Part shown: positions 1 to 12,100 of the stretch, in pieces
How positions within the stretch are numbered: position 1 is the stretch's first letter
How the letters are laid out: each line of letters starts with the position of its first letter
Assembly (NCBI RefSeq): GCF_033115175.1
Contig: NC_084837.1
Span: 11,050,266 to 11,114,265 of the forward strand
DNA length: 64,000 nucleotides
Reading direction: 5' to 3'
Source: Lepus europaeus
Lineage: Eukaryota; Chordata; Mammalia; Lagomorpha; Leporidae
Notes under the pieces: model-generated
Database searches by the model: none
Told to the model about the DNA's origin: nothing
Seen by the model: the letters and a program-made list of their open reading frames with translations, nothing else
Program-made: the position numbers and the translations under genes

Positions 1-57
1 CGTTCTGACTTCTGGCAGTGTTCTCAGCCTCAAACCAAATCGTTGCCTTCCTTTCAG

Positions 58-158
58 CTACAATTAACTTAAATTCCATGAACGATGGCTGGTATGGAGC
101 CTTGAAAGAAGCAATCCAGCAACAGCAGAACCAGCTGGTATGGGTTTCCGAAGGAAAG
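58..158 (+). CDS. TJP1: TJP1 exon: end of guanylate-kinase-like domain
   Basis: The acceptor is cctttcag ending at 57 and the donor is gtaaga at 159. The first two bases complete a codon begun in the upstream exon. The frame reads [20 protein letters not shown], then [13 protein letters not shown]. This is the C-terminal edge of the GUK-like module, which binds occludin in ZO-1. Length 101 nt, leaving phase 0. The preceding intron is represented only by bases 1-57. Confidence 0.95.
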
Positions 159-3100
159 GTAAGATGCTTCCTGCTACTTTTTTGTCTCATTCAGTAAGTT
201 GTGTAACTAATCTGGGACACCTGGGAGTTAGCATTGTTTCTTAATGGACCAACATATTTATTTTGGAAAATTTTAGGTTTTTATATGAAGGACTTTTAGA
301 ATTTGCTTTTGATAGTAAGAGATTCTTAAATGTCCTTACCTATTGAATTGCCATTCCCAAGGGATTTTTCTCTAAAAGAATTCTCAGGTTATAGTGAAAA
401 ATAGGTTGAGTACTGACGCTCATCTGCCTGAGGAATGATGACTTTGAACCTGGCTTTCCTTTCTCCCTCTGAAGATGAGGGCATTTGAAGGGCCTGGATC
501 TCAGCGCTCAGTGGTTCCAGACTTTCTGTGGAGGCGAGCAGTGGCTGGGGCACTCCCAGCCTGTCCCTTTGCCGAGCCTCACAGTAGCCACTAGCATATG
601 GAGGCTTTGAGAAGTCTTGAGAGTAAAAAAGTCTGCTTTGTTTAAGCACATTTTTACCTAGAGGTTTGTTTTCCCCTCTCAGCACCTGTTAACATCCCCA
701 CACCATGCTGAGAACACTGAACAAAGCAGTATGCCCTTTCCAGTTCAGAGTTTTGATTTTTATATACAGCCAAATGGCCAGCTTTAAACTGATTAATCTC
801 TGTGGTCAGCTTTCATGGTTTTACAGTAATCTTGGATGGAAAAGGTTTTGATTGGAGATCATTGTCTCGGAGTATGCTGTTGAAAGAAGCTCTTTTGTTT
901 ATGATGTCTCTTACCGTTTTCAGATCAGTACAACATGAATAAGTTTTGGCTGTTAGGAAAGTTCAAGAAATATCTCTGGTTTTTTTATTTTGTTTTTTGT
1001 ATTTCCTTGTTGGTTTGGTTTTTGCTGTGTTTTGCCCCTGCATGGCCCCCACTTCCCTCTGCCTGGCTGTGGCTACAGATGGCTCTGGCAGTGCATGCTG
1101 CATGTGTAGGACCACCATACCCCTCATCCAGAAATACACAGCGTCTGCAAGAAGAGCTGTTAGACCTGTACATCTACAAGTAGTGCCTGCCGTTCTCACT
1201 GAAAGTAATCCGTCAGAATCTCAGTGTTTCTCATCATGTGCAAGTGTGGGGGATGGACCATGCCTATGGGGTCCTAAGACCACCCTCAGTAACTTACATG
1301 TCAGCTGGGGCAGTTATAGAAAGATCGAGGTGGAAAAAACCCACGGCACCTCCTTACAGCAGCACACTGGTTCACTGATTCCTCTTTGGAGGCATTTGGT
1401 GCAAAGGGTTGTAGTCTTCTTCATGCTAATCCTTTGTCACTGCACAGTCTGTTAGCATCCTTTGTTGAGTGGAAGACTCAGCTTGCATTAGTGGATTGTT
1501 AAAAGGAAAAGTCTACAGATACCTGCCCCATTGCACAAAGTGCACTTCTGTCTGAGAATTGTGTTATTTTTAATCCACAAGTCCTAACTTTCTCTATAGT
1601 TTCTTTGTGGTATTATATGTTTTCTTTCTTCGCTTGTTTATAAAATAAAACTTCCCCCAGATTTTCAATGTGAGAAAAATAGACATTTACTATTAGATGT
1701 TTTATGTAAACCAGAAAAAGTTATTACAACTCAAGCTTCATTTCCCTGCCCCCTTCCATTCAAGTACGTTTTACCAGGATAAATACCGAAAGTGAAACCA
1801 CTCCCTTCACATCGCCTTTCCTGAACTCACTACTTTGACCTAGTTGCTAGGAAGAGTTTCTTTTTTGCAAGATCCAACACAGTTTTCTATGTTCCCTATT
1901 AAACAAGAAAAGTCATCTTGAGGCTTTCTTAACATGCAGACATATCATTTCTTGATTTTCAGAGCAACTCTGGGTTCTTGCTCACGTCTGTATTTTACAC
2001 AAGGTGTACTGGTGATGTCCACGTGATTCTTCCCTGGGCCTCATTTGTTTCCTGGCTAGCTGCTGGCTTTTAGCCTTCTAATACTCTGACAAGTTAAAGG
2101 CTACAGCAGATAGCAAGAAGACTGCTCTCCTGCAGGAGTCATTACAGAGTGTAGAAGCCAGTGAGACTTCAAGCAGAGATTGGCTCCAACAGGGCAGGCT
2201 GGAATTCTCACGTGCGCCAGCGTGGCAGGTGCTCTGTTGAACATGGAGCACAGGGAGGCTGACGTGGTCCAGTCTTTCTTATAGGAGGGCAGTGCTCACT
2301 CAGGCTCTGGAGAGCCAAGCATGAAGCTGCATGGGAAGCTCCGTTCAGGCAGCTTAACTCCAAGCCCATGTTCTTGCACAGCAGGCGTGCCAGGCACACC
2401 ACGCCTGCCAGGTAAGGCTAGTGCATCTTCCAGGTGAACAGGAGCCTTGAGGCAGTCCTCTGGTCCGTGCTGAAATGGAAAAAGTACTTTCTGATTTCTC
2501 AGCTCCTGTGACTAACTGGGGACAGTATCTTAGCAAGGTCTTCAGGAACTGCTGTTGAATTTCATGCCAGTTTCAAATTAGTCTCAAATCAGTTTTTGGC
2601 CTGTTGATTGCAATGGTATGGTTTCTCTTTCTGCGAATACTGCTGACTTTCTGACCTACTCAGAAGATTCTCCATATAGACTGTTAGAAACCGAGCTCTT
2701 AATTGCCTGCAGAAGAGGATTACTGCATTTCTGTCTCTCCATCCGTTAGGTACGGCTTCTGTGAAAAGTAATACAATTTTTCTTAAGGCAACCACCACCT
2801 AGAAGATGATTTTTCTGTTGTGTTTCATAAAAGCATTTAGGGTCAGATATCAACTTGTATAAAGTTGCTTTCTAAATAAAAATGTATAAGCCCTTATTCA
2901 GCTTGAACTGTGGGGTATATTTTCCTAGTTATCTCATGTGCGCTGTTCTGTCAGTGTGTCCTTGTCTGTGCGAGCTTCACTCGGCAACATTCTCCTTCTT
3001 CACCTTGCTTAGAGCTGACAAGCTAGTTAGTGACTAGATTTAAGAGCCTGCGTAGAGCCGTGCTTTCTTCCTCTGAGGCTGGGTCTCAGAGACAAGTCTG

Positions 3101-6100
3101 TGTGGCCAGGCAGCCAGTGTTTTCGTTCATCCGAGTCCTTCAGCTCTGGGGGATGCTCTGTGTGCCTGCATGTGTGCTTGTTCAGTCTTCTTGACCTTTG
3201 CTCACCAGAAGTTTCAAGAAATAGATGTGATTTCTCCAAAGAAAAATGTCCTTTTCAGTCTCCTTTGTAAAGTAAAGGCCATCTCTTAAAGAACTACTGA
3301 ATAAAATTTTTAATTTACTTTTATTTGACCCAGGCGGATGGTGCTACAAGTGATGACCTTGATTTGCATGATGATCGTCTGTCCTACCTGTCAGCCCCAG
3401 GTAGTGAATACTCAATGTATAGCACGGACAGTAGACACACTTCTGACTATGAAGACACAGATACAGAAGGCGGGGCCTACACTGATCAAGAACTAGATGA
3501 AACTCTTAATGATGAGGTTGGGACTCCCCCGGAGTCTGCCATTACCCGGTCCTCTGAGCCTGTAAGAGAGGACTCCTCTGGGATGCATCATGAAAACCAA
3601 ACATACCCTCCCTACTCAGCACAAGCGCAGCCTCAGCCAGCTCCTAGAATAGACTCCCCGGGATTTAGGACAGCCTCTCAACAGGTAAGCAGCAGCGTTC
3701 AACGTTCTGTAGTTAGAAGTAAATTATTAAATCTTAGGATGTGGTGATTGAATTAAAGAAGCTATTTTGTCCTTTCTCCAGATTGAGAGTTACCTTTAAT
3801 TTCAGTTTTAAAGTTCCTAGGGCTTAATTCTAAATTTTGTGTGTTCGTCTTACACAGCAGCATACTGGATTTCTGGGGGAAAAAATTCAGGACATGAGAG
3901 CATAGTTTTGTTGTTCACACTTAAAATGTATGTCTGCCAGTCAATATAAACTGAAGTGAGAAGGTAGCAGTGAACAGAAACACCGTATTTAAAATATTTT
4001 AAACACTTCACAGAAAGCAGAAGCCTCATCTCCAGTCCCTTACCTTTCGCCTGAAACAAACCCAGCATCATCAACCTCTGCTGTTAATCATAGTGTAAAT
4101 CTAACTAATGTCAGACTGGAGGAGCCCACCCCGGCTCCTCCCACCTCTCACTCACCACAAGCTGACTCTGTAAGAACACCCAGCACTGAGGCAGCTCACA
4201 TAATGCTCAGAGATCAAGACCCATCATTGTCGTCGCATGTAGATCCAGCAAAGGTACCCGTGCTGCCGTGTCGCACTGACTTGCTGCTCTCCATCAGTCT
4301 AGCACATAATCATTTTTGCTTTGCCCTTTAAGTTTTCCCTTTGCTTTTTTTTTTACTGTGGGCTTATGTACCATAGTGCTTTCAGATCAGTACAAATCAT
4401 CTCATTTTTGTAGCTTGCATGGCTTCCAGTGGTATACTGATTATTTAAGAACAGGCCTTATAATCAAGATTTATGTTTAATATTTTATTTTTATTTTTGC
4501 TTTTCAGAATCTTCCAGAATTCTTTAATATATACTTGAGACCCATCATAAATGTTTTTATGTTTATATAAATTTTGGTGTCCATAATTTTCTTTAGATTT
4601 TTGCTTTCAGTGTCAAAATCAAGTGGAATTGTTAGCGCATTGATTTTCTACTAAATTTAACAATTATCTTTAACTCACTTTTCATGTAGCACATGCTAAA
4701 ACATAAAAACCCTACCTGCATTATAGATTTCCAGCTTTCCCTTAAACTAGCTTTCTCCACTAATCTTGTCTACCCTGGTAATAAATGGTAGAGCATACCA
4801 TTTTCACACATTAAATCACAGTATAATCCTTGAAAATCATTGTCTGATATAATGGACTAGAAATACAAACAAACCTGTGTCCTCAAGTGTGAATTTTTGA
4901 TGCAGGTCTATAGAAAGGATCCGTATCCCGAGGAAGTGATGAGACAGAATCCAGCTTTGAAACAGCCAGCTGTTGGTCACCCAGGGCAGAGGCCTGAGAA
5001 AGAGCCCAGTCTGACCTATGAACCCCAGCTTCCCTACGTGGAGAAACAAGCCAGCAGAGACCTCGAGCAGCCCACATACAGATACGAGTCCTCCGGCTAC
5101 ACAGACCCGTTTTCTCGAAACTATGACCATCGCCTGCGATACGAGGACCGCATGCCTGCATATGAAGAACAGTGGTCGTACTACGACGACAAACAGCCCT
5201 ACCAGCCTCGGCCACCTTTCGATAGTCAGCACCCTCGAGACCTTGACCCTAGACAGCACCCTGACGAGCCCTCAGAACGAGGCTATTTCCCACGTTTTGA
5301 AGAGCCAGCCCCCCTGTCTTATGACAGTCGGCCACGCTACGAACAGCCGCCCAGAACCTCCACCCTGCGGCATGAAGAGCAGCCAGCTGCCGGGTATGAT
5401 GTGCACAGCAGACAGAGAGCAGAAGCGCAGCCCTATCCTGCAGCAGCCCCTAAGGCGGCGGAGCCCAAGCAGTACTTTGACCAGTACGCGCGAAGTTACG
5501 AGCAAATCCCGCCTCAAGGGTTTCCCTCCAGAACAGGCCACTACGAGCCTCTCCACAGTGCCGCAGTCGTCCCTCCGCTCATACCTTCGTCTCAGCACAA
5601 GCCAGAAGTCCTGCCTTCCAGCACCAAGCCACTGCCCCCACCTCCAGCCCTAACTGAGGAGGAAGAGGACCCAGCAATGAAGCCACAGTCCGTGCTCACC
5701 CGAGTGAAAATGTTTGAAAACAAGAGGTCTGCGTCCCTGGAGAACAAGAAGGAGGTGAACGACACGGCCGGTTTTAAGGTACATAAGTCTTTCCACGCTG
5801 GGTCCACGGGCACCCTGAGTGAAAAACAGTTCTGCCTAGCTCTCCCCTCCCCGTCACGTGGAGCCTCTGTGGCAATTATCTGTTCTTTGGGCATGTTTAT
5901 CTTCTTTTCTTGCAGCCTCCAGAAGCATCCAAACTTCCAGGTGCTCCCGTCACTGGGCCTAAATCCACCCCTCAGAACCAATTCAGTGAACATGACAAAA
6001 CTTTGTACAGGTGAGTATTTGACCTTCTTAGTCAATGAGAAAACCTTTTACTGTTAGAGGAGAGCTGTGAAAAAGGAGAGAGGACCTCTTTGTTCTTAAG

Positions 6101-9100
6101 TGACATCAACCAGCTCTCTGAGCTGAGACAGTGATCCTGGAGAAAGCTGAGAGCTCTGTCATCCCTTCTGTGACAAATTTGTGTTTTACTTTTAGGAGAC
6201 AGAAAATCTTTGAATCTCTTCAAAATTAGTTTTTCTAGAAAATGATGAAAAATTTCAAAGCCCTAATATTTGTACTCTTTTTCAGTTTTAAAAGTGCTGT
6301 CAGACATGTGAACTCCTAGTCTGTAGGGGTAAGGAAACAGGATGAGACTGGTTAAGATAACTAAAATTAACCCTTTAGTGAGCATGCCTAATGTGCTTGC
6401 CTTGGGCTGAGCACATCAGCACATGTGGGAGCCCTGCTGGTTTCTGCCCTTTGGTTTGGAGGGACAGGTGCTGAGGCTGAGAAGGATAGAGTAGCTTCTA
6501 GGACCACTTAGGGCCGAGAGGGAAACCTGGCGAGCTGCTCTCAGCTTGTGCTCTGAACCCTGGCCCTGCTCATGCTAACAATTGATGGGCTGGATTGGAA
6601 TGCAGTTCCTCTAGCTAACTCATGTGTTCTATTTTCTGAATATGTGTCTGCTCTTAGAGTAACAAGGAGCTCCTGTCTAACAGCGGTTTGCTTCATGACT
6701 TATTTTCTTCCCCACGTGCTTTCTGTGCCCTCCAGAATGTTCATGAGACTCATTTATTGATCCTGAATTAAAGGTCTTAAAAATCTCTGAGCAGCTTTCA
6801 CTTGTTGCCAGCATTGATTTGTGTATCTTAGAAAACCTTCCACTCTCTTGGTTACATTTCCCGTGCTCACTAACTGCTTCTGAAATGCTGTGAGCTGTTA
6901 CGAGACTCACAGCCAGGAGGAAGCTGTGAGGATGTGGGCTCTGTGTCTCCAGTGGACTGTTTGCTGAGTGAAGACATGAAGATAAGATCAGTGTAGTCCA
7001 TTCTGTTTCTAAGTAACCTCTAAAAAGTTGTCTCCCTGTCTTTCATTATCTGTCAGGATCCCAGAGCCTCAAAAACCGCAAATGAAGCCTCCTGAAGATA
7101 TTGTCCGGTCAAATCATTACGATCCGGAGGAAGATGAAGAATATTACCGAAAGCAGCTCTCGTACTTTGACCGGAGAAGTTTCGAGAACAAGCCTGCGAC
7201 ACACATTCCTGCCAGCCATGTCTCAGAGCCTGCCAAGCCGGCTCATTCTCAGAACCAACCAAATTTTTCTAGTTATTCTTCAAAGTAAGTTCCTTCACCA
7301 AAATTGTAAAAATATTTTCAGTAATATTCTTTAAAATAAGATTAGGATGAAGTATGAGGATTCCGTTGCGTAAAATGGAGTTAATCACTTGCAGTTCAGG
7401 ACATTTTGAAGGAAAGTAATTAAGTATAGCATGGAATTTCTGAAGGCTCCAGTTTCTGTGCACTGTCCACACTTCGTTGTGGGATGTATGTTGATGTTTT
7501 GTTCTTCCCAAATTCCTGCATTAGAGAAGATGCTGAAGTCCAGGGCACTTGGAAGGGAGTTCCTTGAAGATGGTGGCCTCGGTGGTCCTGAGTCGCCCTC
7601 ATCTGCACATACACGCCCTGATGCTTCTTTGCCTTCTTTTCTGTTCTTTCAGTATAAACACAGAGATGTTAGGGGACATCGGAGGGAAATACTGAAGGAT
7701 TTTTTTCCCTCAAGGCGGGAAAGAACTTGTCTGTTTTTATTATTGGAGCTCGGGGACACTTTAGAAATTTGTCAGTGAGGAAATCAGAATTGGAGGAGGT
7801 AAGATGACCAGGCAGAGTTGAGACTGAACTCTGAGTATATGCTGCTTCCTTCCGTTGGGGATTTTGTTGGTGCTATTCCTCCGTGGGCCTTGTGTTTCCA
7901 GCCGCTGTGCTGCCCTGGGTGAGCCCTGACTGGTTGAGAACTTGGAGAGTTGGTAGAAAACCACATGGGCACAAGTGGATTCATGCTTCAACCAGACAAA
8001 ACCCACAAGAACAAAAACAGTGTGGATTTGTAAAAAGGACTTTGTTTACACAGTCCCAGAGGCCAGCTGAGTCCTTAGCCAAAAGACCTGTGGCCAGGAA
8101 GGGAAGACCTGGAGCTGCTGGGGAGAGTCTCCGAGCTCAGGGAAGGCCCATTGTACCCGCTCCCTTCCGATCGGCATGTGAGCTGATCAGGGGTGGTGCA
8201 TCTGGGCAGTCCCTCACAGCAGCACGGGGATGCTGGGGCGAGTAGCTGGGACTGTCGTCCCACCCAGCCAAGTGGACACATCTGAGCTGTCACATGTCAG
8301 TTTTGTGGCCAAGATTAAAAGCGTTCAGGTTTTTACTGAACTGTCTGAAGCCAACTATCATTGGTCATTTACTCATGAGTGAACATTCTTTTAAGATGCA
8401 CTACAAAACATTTAACATTAAAATTTTTTTTTTTAATTTACCATCATTTTTTCTAAGACGTCATTTGAAGTGAAAGCTTAGGGTATTTTTCCATTGTCAT
8501 CAGTTTAAATCTTAATGGCTACAGAAGAAAGCCGTTTATGAGAAACAAAAATACGTTCTTTGAATGCTGCAGTGAGAATTGTGTTAAATGCAAATAGTGC
8601 CTTACATTAGTGGGGAGCCTGAACTTCCCTGCATGACTCCGGGGGTACGCAGGAGCATTCAGGCTAGTGAGGCACTGAGGCCTCTGCTAAGGGAAAAGGC
8701 CATAGCCTATAGTAATCGTTTTCAGCCATTAAACACATTCGTAAGTCAGCCTAGGGCTGTAGTATAAAGAGAAGTTTATTCTTTTACAACCTGATAAATG
8801 GGATGAAACCTTAAAAGCATACATTTAGGTCTAAAAAGTAAATAAGAAGTATTCAGAATTGTATGTGTAATTGTATGTTGATAATCTTAAGTGTTTATAT
8901 AGGTATTGGATGGTTCAAGAATCTGGAAGGAGGGGTGGGCATGTGGCACAGCAGTTAAGCTCTGATTGGGGTGCCCACCTCCCGTATTGGAGTGCCTGAA
9001 TTGCCTTGTCCCAGCTCCACTTCCTGTACAGCGTCATTCTGATGTGCACCCTGGGAGGCTGAAGTAATTGGGACCCTGCCGCTCACATGGGAGACCCAGA

Positions 9101-12100
9101 TGGAGTTCTGGGCTCCAAGCTTTGACCTGACCCATACCTGGCTGTGGCCAGCATTTGGGGAGTGAACAATGAATAAGAGCTCTCATCCTAGCTGCCTCTC
9201 TCTATATATCTCTTGCTCTTTTGCTCTGCCTTTCAAATAAATAAACTTTTAAAAAAAATATTTTAAAAGTTAATTAAGGATTATAGAGGATGACTAAGAG
9301 GGAAGTAATTTTTAAGCTGTTCTACGGTCTTGTCCAATTAATACAACTAGCAAATGGTTGAAATGTGGAACCCTCTGCCTACATTTCAAAACCATTTACT
9401 GTTTGTTGTGAGTTAACTGCCTTTAGGCCTTTAAAGCAAAATTATCTTATTGATGATAGGAGTTTATGTTCCACTTAAAAACACATTACAGAAATGGTGA
9501 GAATCAGGAAGGGGGTATCTTTGTTAGCATAGGCCAGATGCCCCAGAAAGCAAGAGCTCCAGAGAGCTGCGATAGTCTTGGGAAGGATTAAGGGATACCT
9601 CAGAAGCTCACCTGCAAAGTAAGTTAGAAGTTTCCAGAATTCTAAGACAGGGAGGAAAGAGTAATCATTCTGTGGGCCTGTTCACATATCCCAGTCCAGA
9701 GATGGAGTCTGCCTCTTCAGGACACCTCGAGGTTTTGTTTTATTTATTTATTTTGTCAGCAGACGATGTTCCTTTCAAGACAACTCTCTCTGAGACTTCC
9801 AGCCTCAAAATGGTGGTGGTGGGGTTTAGCTTTTCAAAGCTGCATTCAAGAGATTGGTGTTGGGTTACTTTCTGTGAGCACGTGACATTTAATAGATAGC
9901 AGTTAGAGTCCAGCTTGGTAGCCTTGCAAATAAGGCTTCCCCCACCACTTAGCTCACAACTCTGGAGTAGAGGAGGCTGGTGAGAAAGGATGTGTTACTC
10001 ATGGTTATGTGTTAAAGACACGTGTCTGGGCCGGCGCTGCGGCTCACTAGGCTAATCCTCCGCCTTGCGGCGCTGGCACACAGGGTTCTAGTCCCGGTCG
10101 GGGCGCCGGTTCTGTCCCGACTGCCCTTCTTCCAGGCCAGCTCTCTGCTGTGGCCCGGGAGTGCAGTGGAGGATGGCCCAGGTCCTTGGGCCCTGCACCT
10201 GCATGGGAGACCAGGAGAAGCACCTGGCTCCTGCCATCGCCAACCGCGGCGGCCATTGGAGGGTGAACCAACGGCAAGGGAAGACCTTTCTCTCTGTCTC
10301 TCTCTCTCACTGTCCACTCTGCCTGTCAAATTAAAAAAAAAAAAAAAAGACACGTGTCTGACAGCTACAAGTTCCTCTTGCCCTACTGGGGGAACCACTT
10401 CGCTCTCCTGCTCTATCACTTTGTCTACGTTTTTGCTTCAACAGCTTCTTTGCCCAGCCCTTTCCCTTTATTGGGGTGTTTCACTCTCATTTATTTAGAA
10501 CTCAGAGGTTATGCTCAGCTAACCACTCCGGGACTGGGTTCATGTCTTTCCTCACTGTGAGCAGCTGCAGCAGAAGTGGGCAGAGGCGGGAGAGGAGCAA
10601 CGCTCACACGCGTTGCTATTCCCACTGACACCGTCAGAGTGTGGGGAGGCTGAGCAGGCAGGTGGGGCGTAACTAAGTCACTGTATTTAAATACGCTGGT
10701 AATCTCGGGTAAATGAGAGTAGCAGTAGGTTCTTTTGTAGACCAAATTATGCTGAAATGGTGGATGTTGGTTGACGTTTTGAAAAGGCATTTGAGTTCCA
10801 TTTGCTACAAATTTACTTAGTTAGATTGACCATTTTCTTTCATTTTTCTATTGCGCTTGCTTTGCCATCACCTAGATATCTTGGCTCTTACGCTAGCTAT
10901 GACTACTTGAAAAGGAGCATCAAGTGGTAAGACTGGCATCAATGTGAGGCTGTTCCATGAAGCGTCCCTCACTGTGTCATTGGCATTTATGTGCACTTTC
11001 AGTTTTTAACACCATCTTCAAGCATTTAAAGTAAATGCACAAAAGCAAGGAAACAGTGTAGTTTAAAGTTAATCATAAGACTTCTTCAGTAGATGTCTTC
11101 TGTGAAAATGAACGTGCGTTCCAGATGTATATGCTATTGTTTGTGCACATAAAGCCAGTGCAGCTTTGGCACTCTGCAGTAAGGTTTAGATGGCAATGTT
11201 GCAATTATGGGTCTATTTAAAAAGATTTCTTTTGTGTGAATTTTGTGTTATCTATTAATAATTGGAAATCTGAAAAAATAAGGATACATGGCACAATTCG
11301 ACTTAAATAAGCCTTGTCAAATAAAGAAATATCTGCTACACTAGCAGTCAGTAAAGAAACAAAAAGAAGGTGGTAAATCAAGGGCAAGTTTTAAAGTAAA
11401 ACCTGTCCAGATTTTTAGCTTTACTGGAACACAGCTGTGCCCGTTTGTTTGCTGTCTGACTGCTTAATAGTCATAAAAGAAGCTTTATGGCCCAAAAAGC
11501 CAACAGCACTTACTGTCTGGCTCTTCAATGAAAAATTTCCCAACCCTGTGATCTGTGTCGTTACTTCTTATGGTACTCTGAGTGTGCCACATGCCAAGGC
11601 TTTGTACCTTAGATACAAAATTAGAAGTGGGTCTAAGGAAGATTTGTGCCAGGATATATTTTTTCAAAAAATATTTTAAGACTTTCTTTAAGCCTATGTA
11701 TCAATACTAATTTTTTTGTAAATTGACACAAATATTAAAAGTATACCCAAAATTTCATCTGCCTTTTGATTGCTATCTTCTGGATGTTTTACTAATATTC
11801 TTTGAGTTATCTGTGCTGTCTTGACATTTCTTGTGCTGGTGAATGGTTGAATTTGTTTGTATATTTTATTCAGTAGAATGGCTACCTGCATTCAAGAGAA
11901 GAAATTGGGAGATGTCTAGGTTTTTGGTTTTTCTTTTGAAAATGAAGGGTACTTGGAGGAATGAGAACATGTTTGGTAACTGGGAGTCCATTTTTAGGTG
12001 TTGTCATTTTCTTCATTTTTTTGACAGGGGGAAAGCTGAAGCTGATGCTCTGGACAGATCGTTTGGTGAGAAGCGTTATGAGCCAGTGCAGCCCACCCCG

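Larger units (their letters stand above)
7285..12027 (+). other. TJP1: TJP1 intron, 4.7 kb
   Basis: GT-AG intron holding two CSINEs (8931-9265 and 10029-10347), a hAT-Charlie remnant (11395-11567) and a candidate 51-nt cassette exon (10876-10926). The remainder is unique-looking AT-rich sequence. The acceptor tttttttgacag at 12027 has a strong pyrimidine tract. Confidence 0.85.

Noticed and set aside
946..1455. 169-codon frame in the first intron
   Set aside because: No domain, biased low-complexity start, and it lies in a TJP1 intron on the same strand. A chance frame is more likely.
3685..3747. Read-through extension of the acidic-linker exon
   Set aside because: The gtaagc donor at 3685 and the known ZO-1 sequence support splicing; read-through reaches a stop after about 20 codons.
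5779..6057. Extension of the large TJP1 exon to 6057 as an alternative C terminus
   Set aside because: The exon junction at 5778/5916 reproduces the known protein, and the extra frame has no similarity to ZO-1 as I know it. It could only be an intron-retention product.
10012..10498. Frames of 135 and 158 codons around 10.0-10.5 kb
   Set aside because: They are CSINE sequence read in frame. The same peptides recur at other CSINE copies (for example 47.4-47.7 kb and 53.0-53.4 kb).
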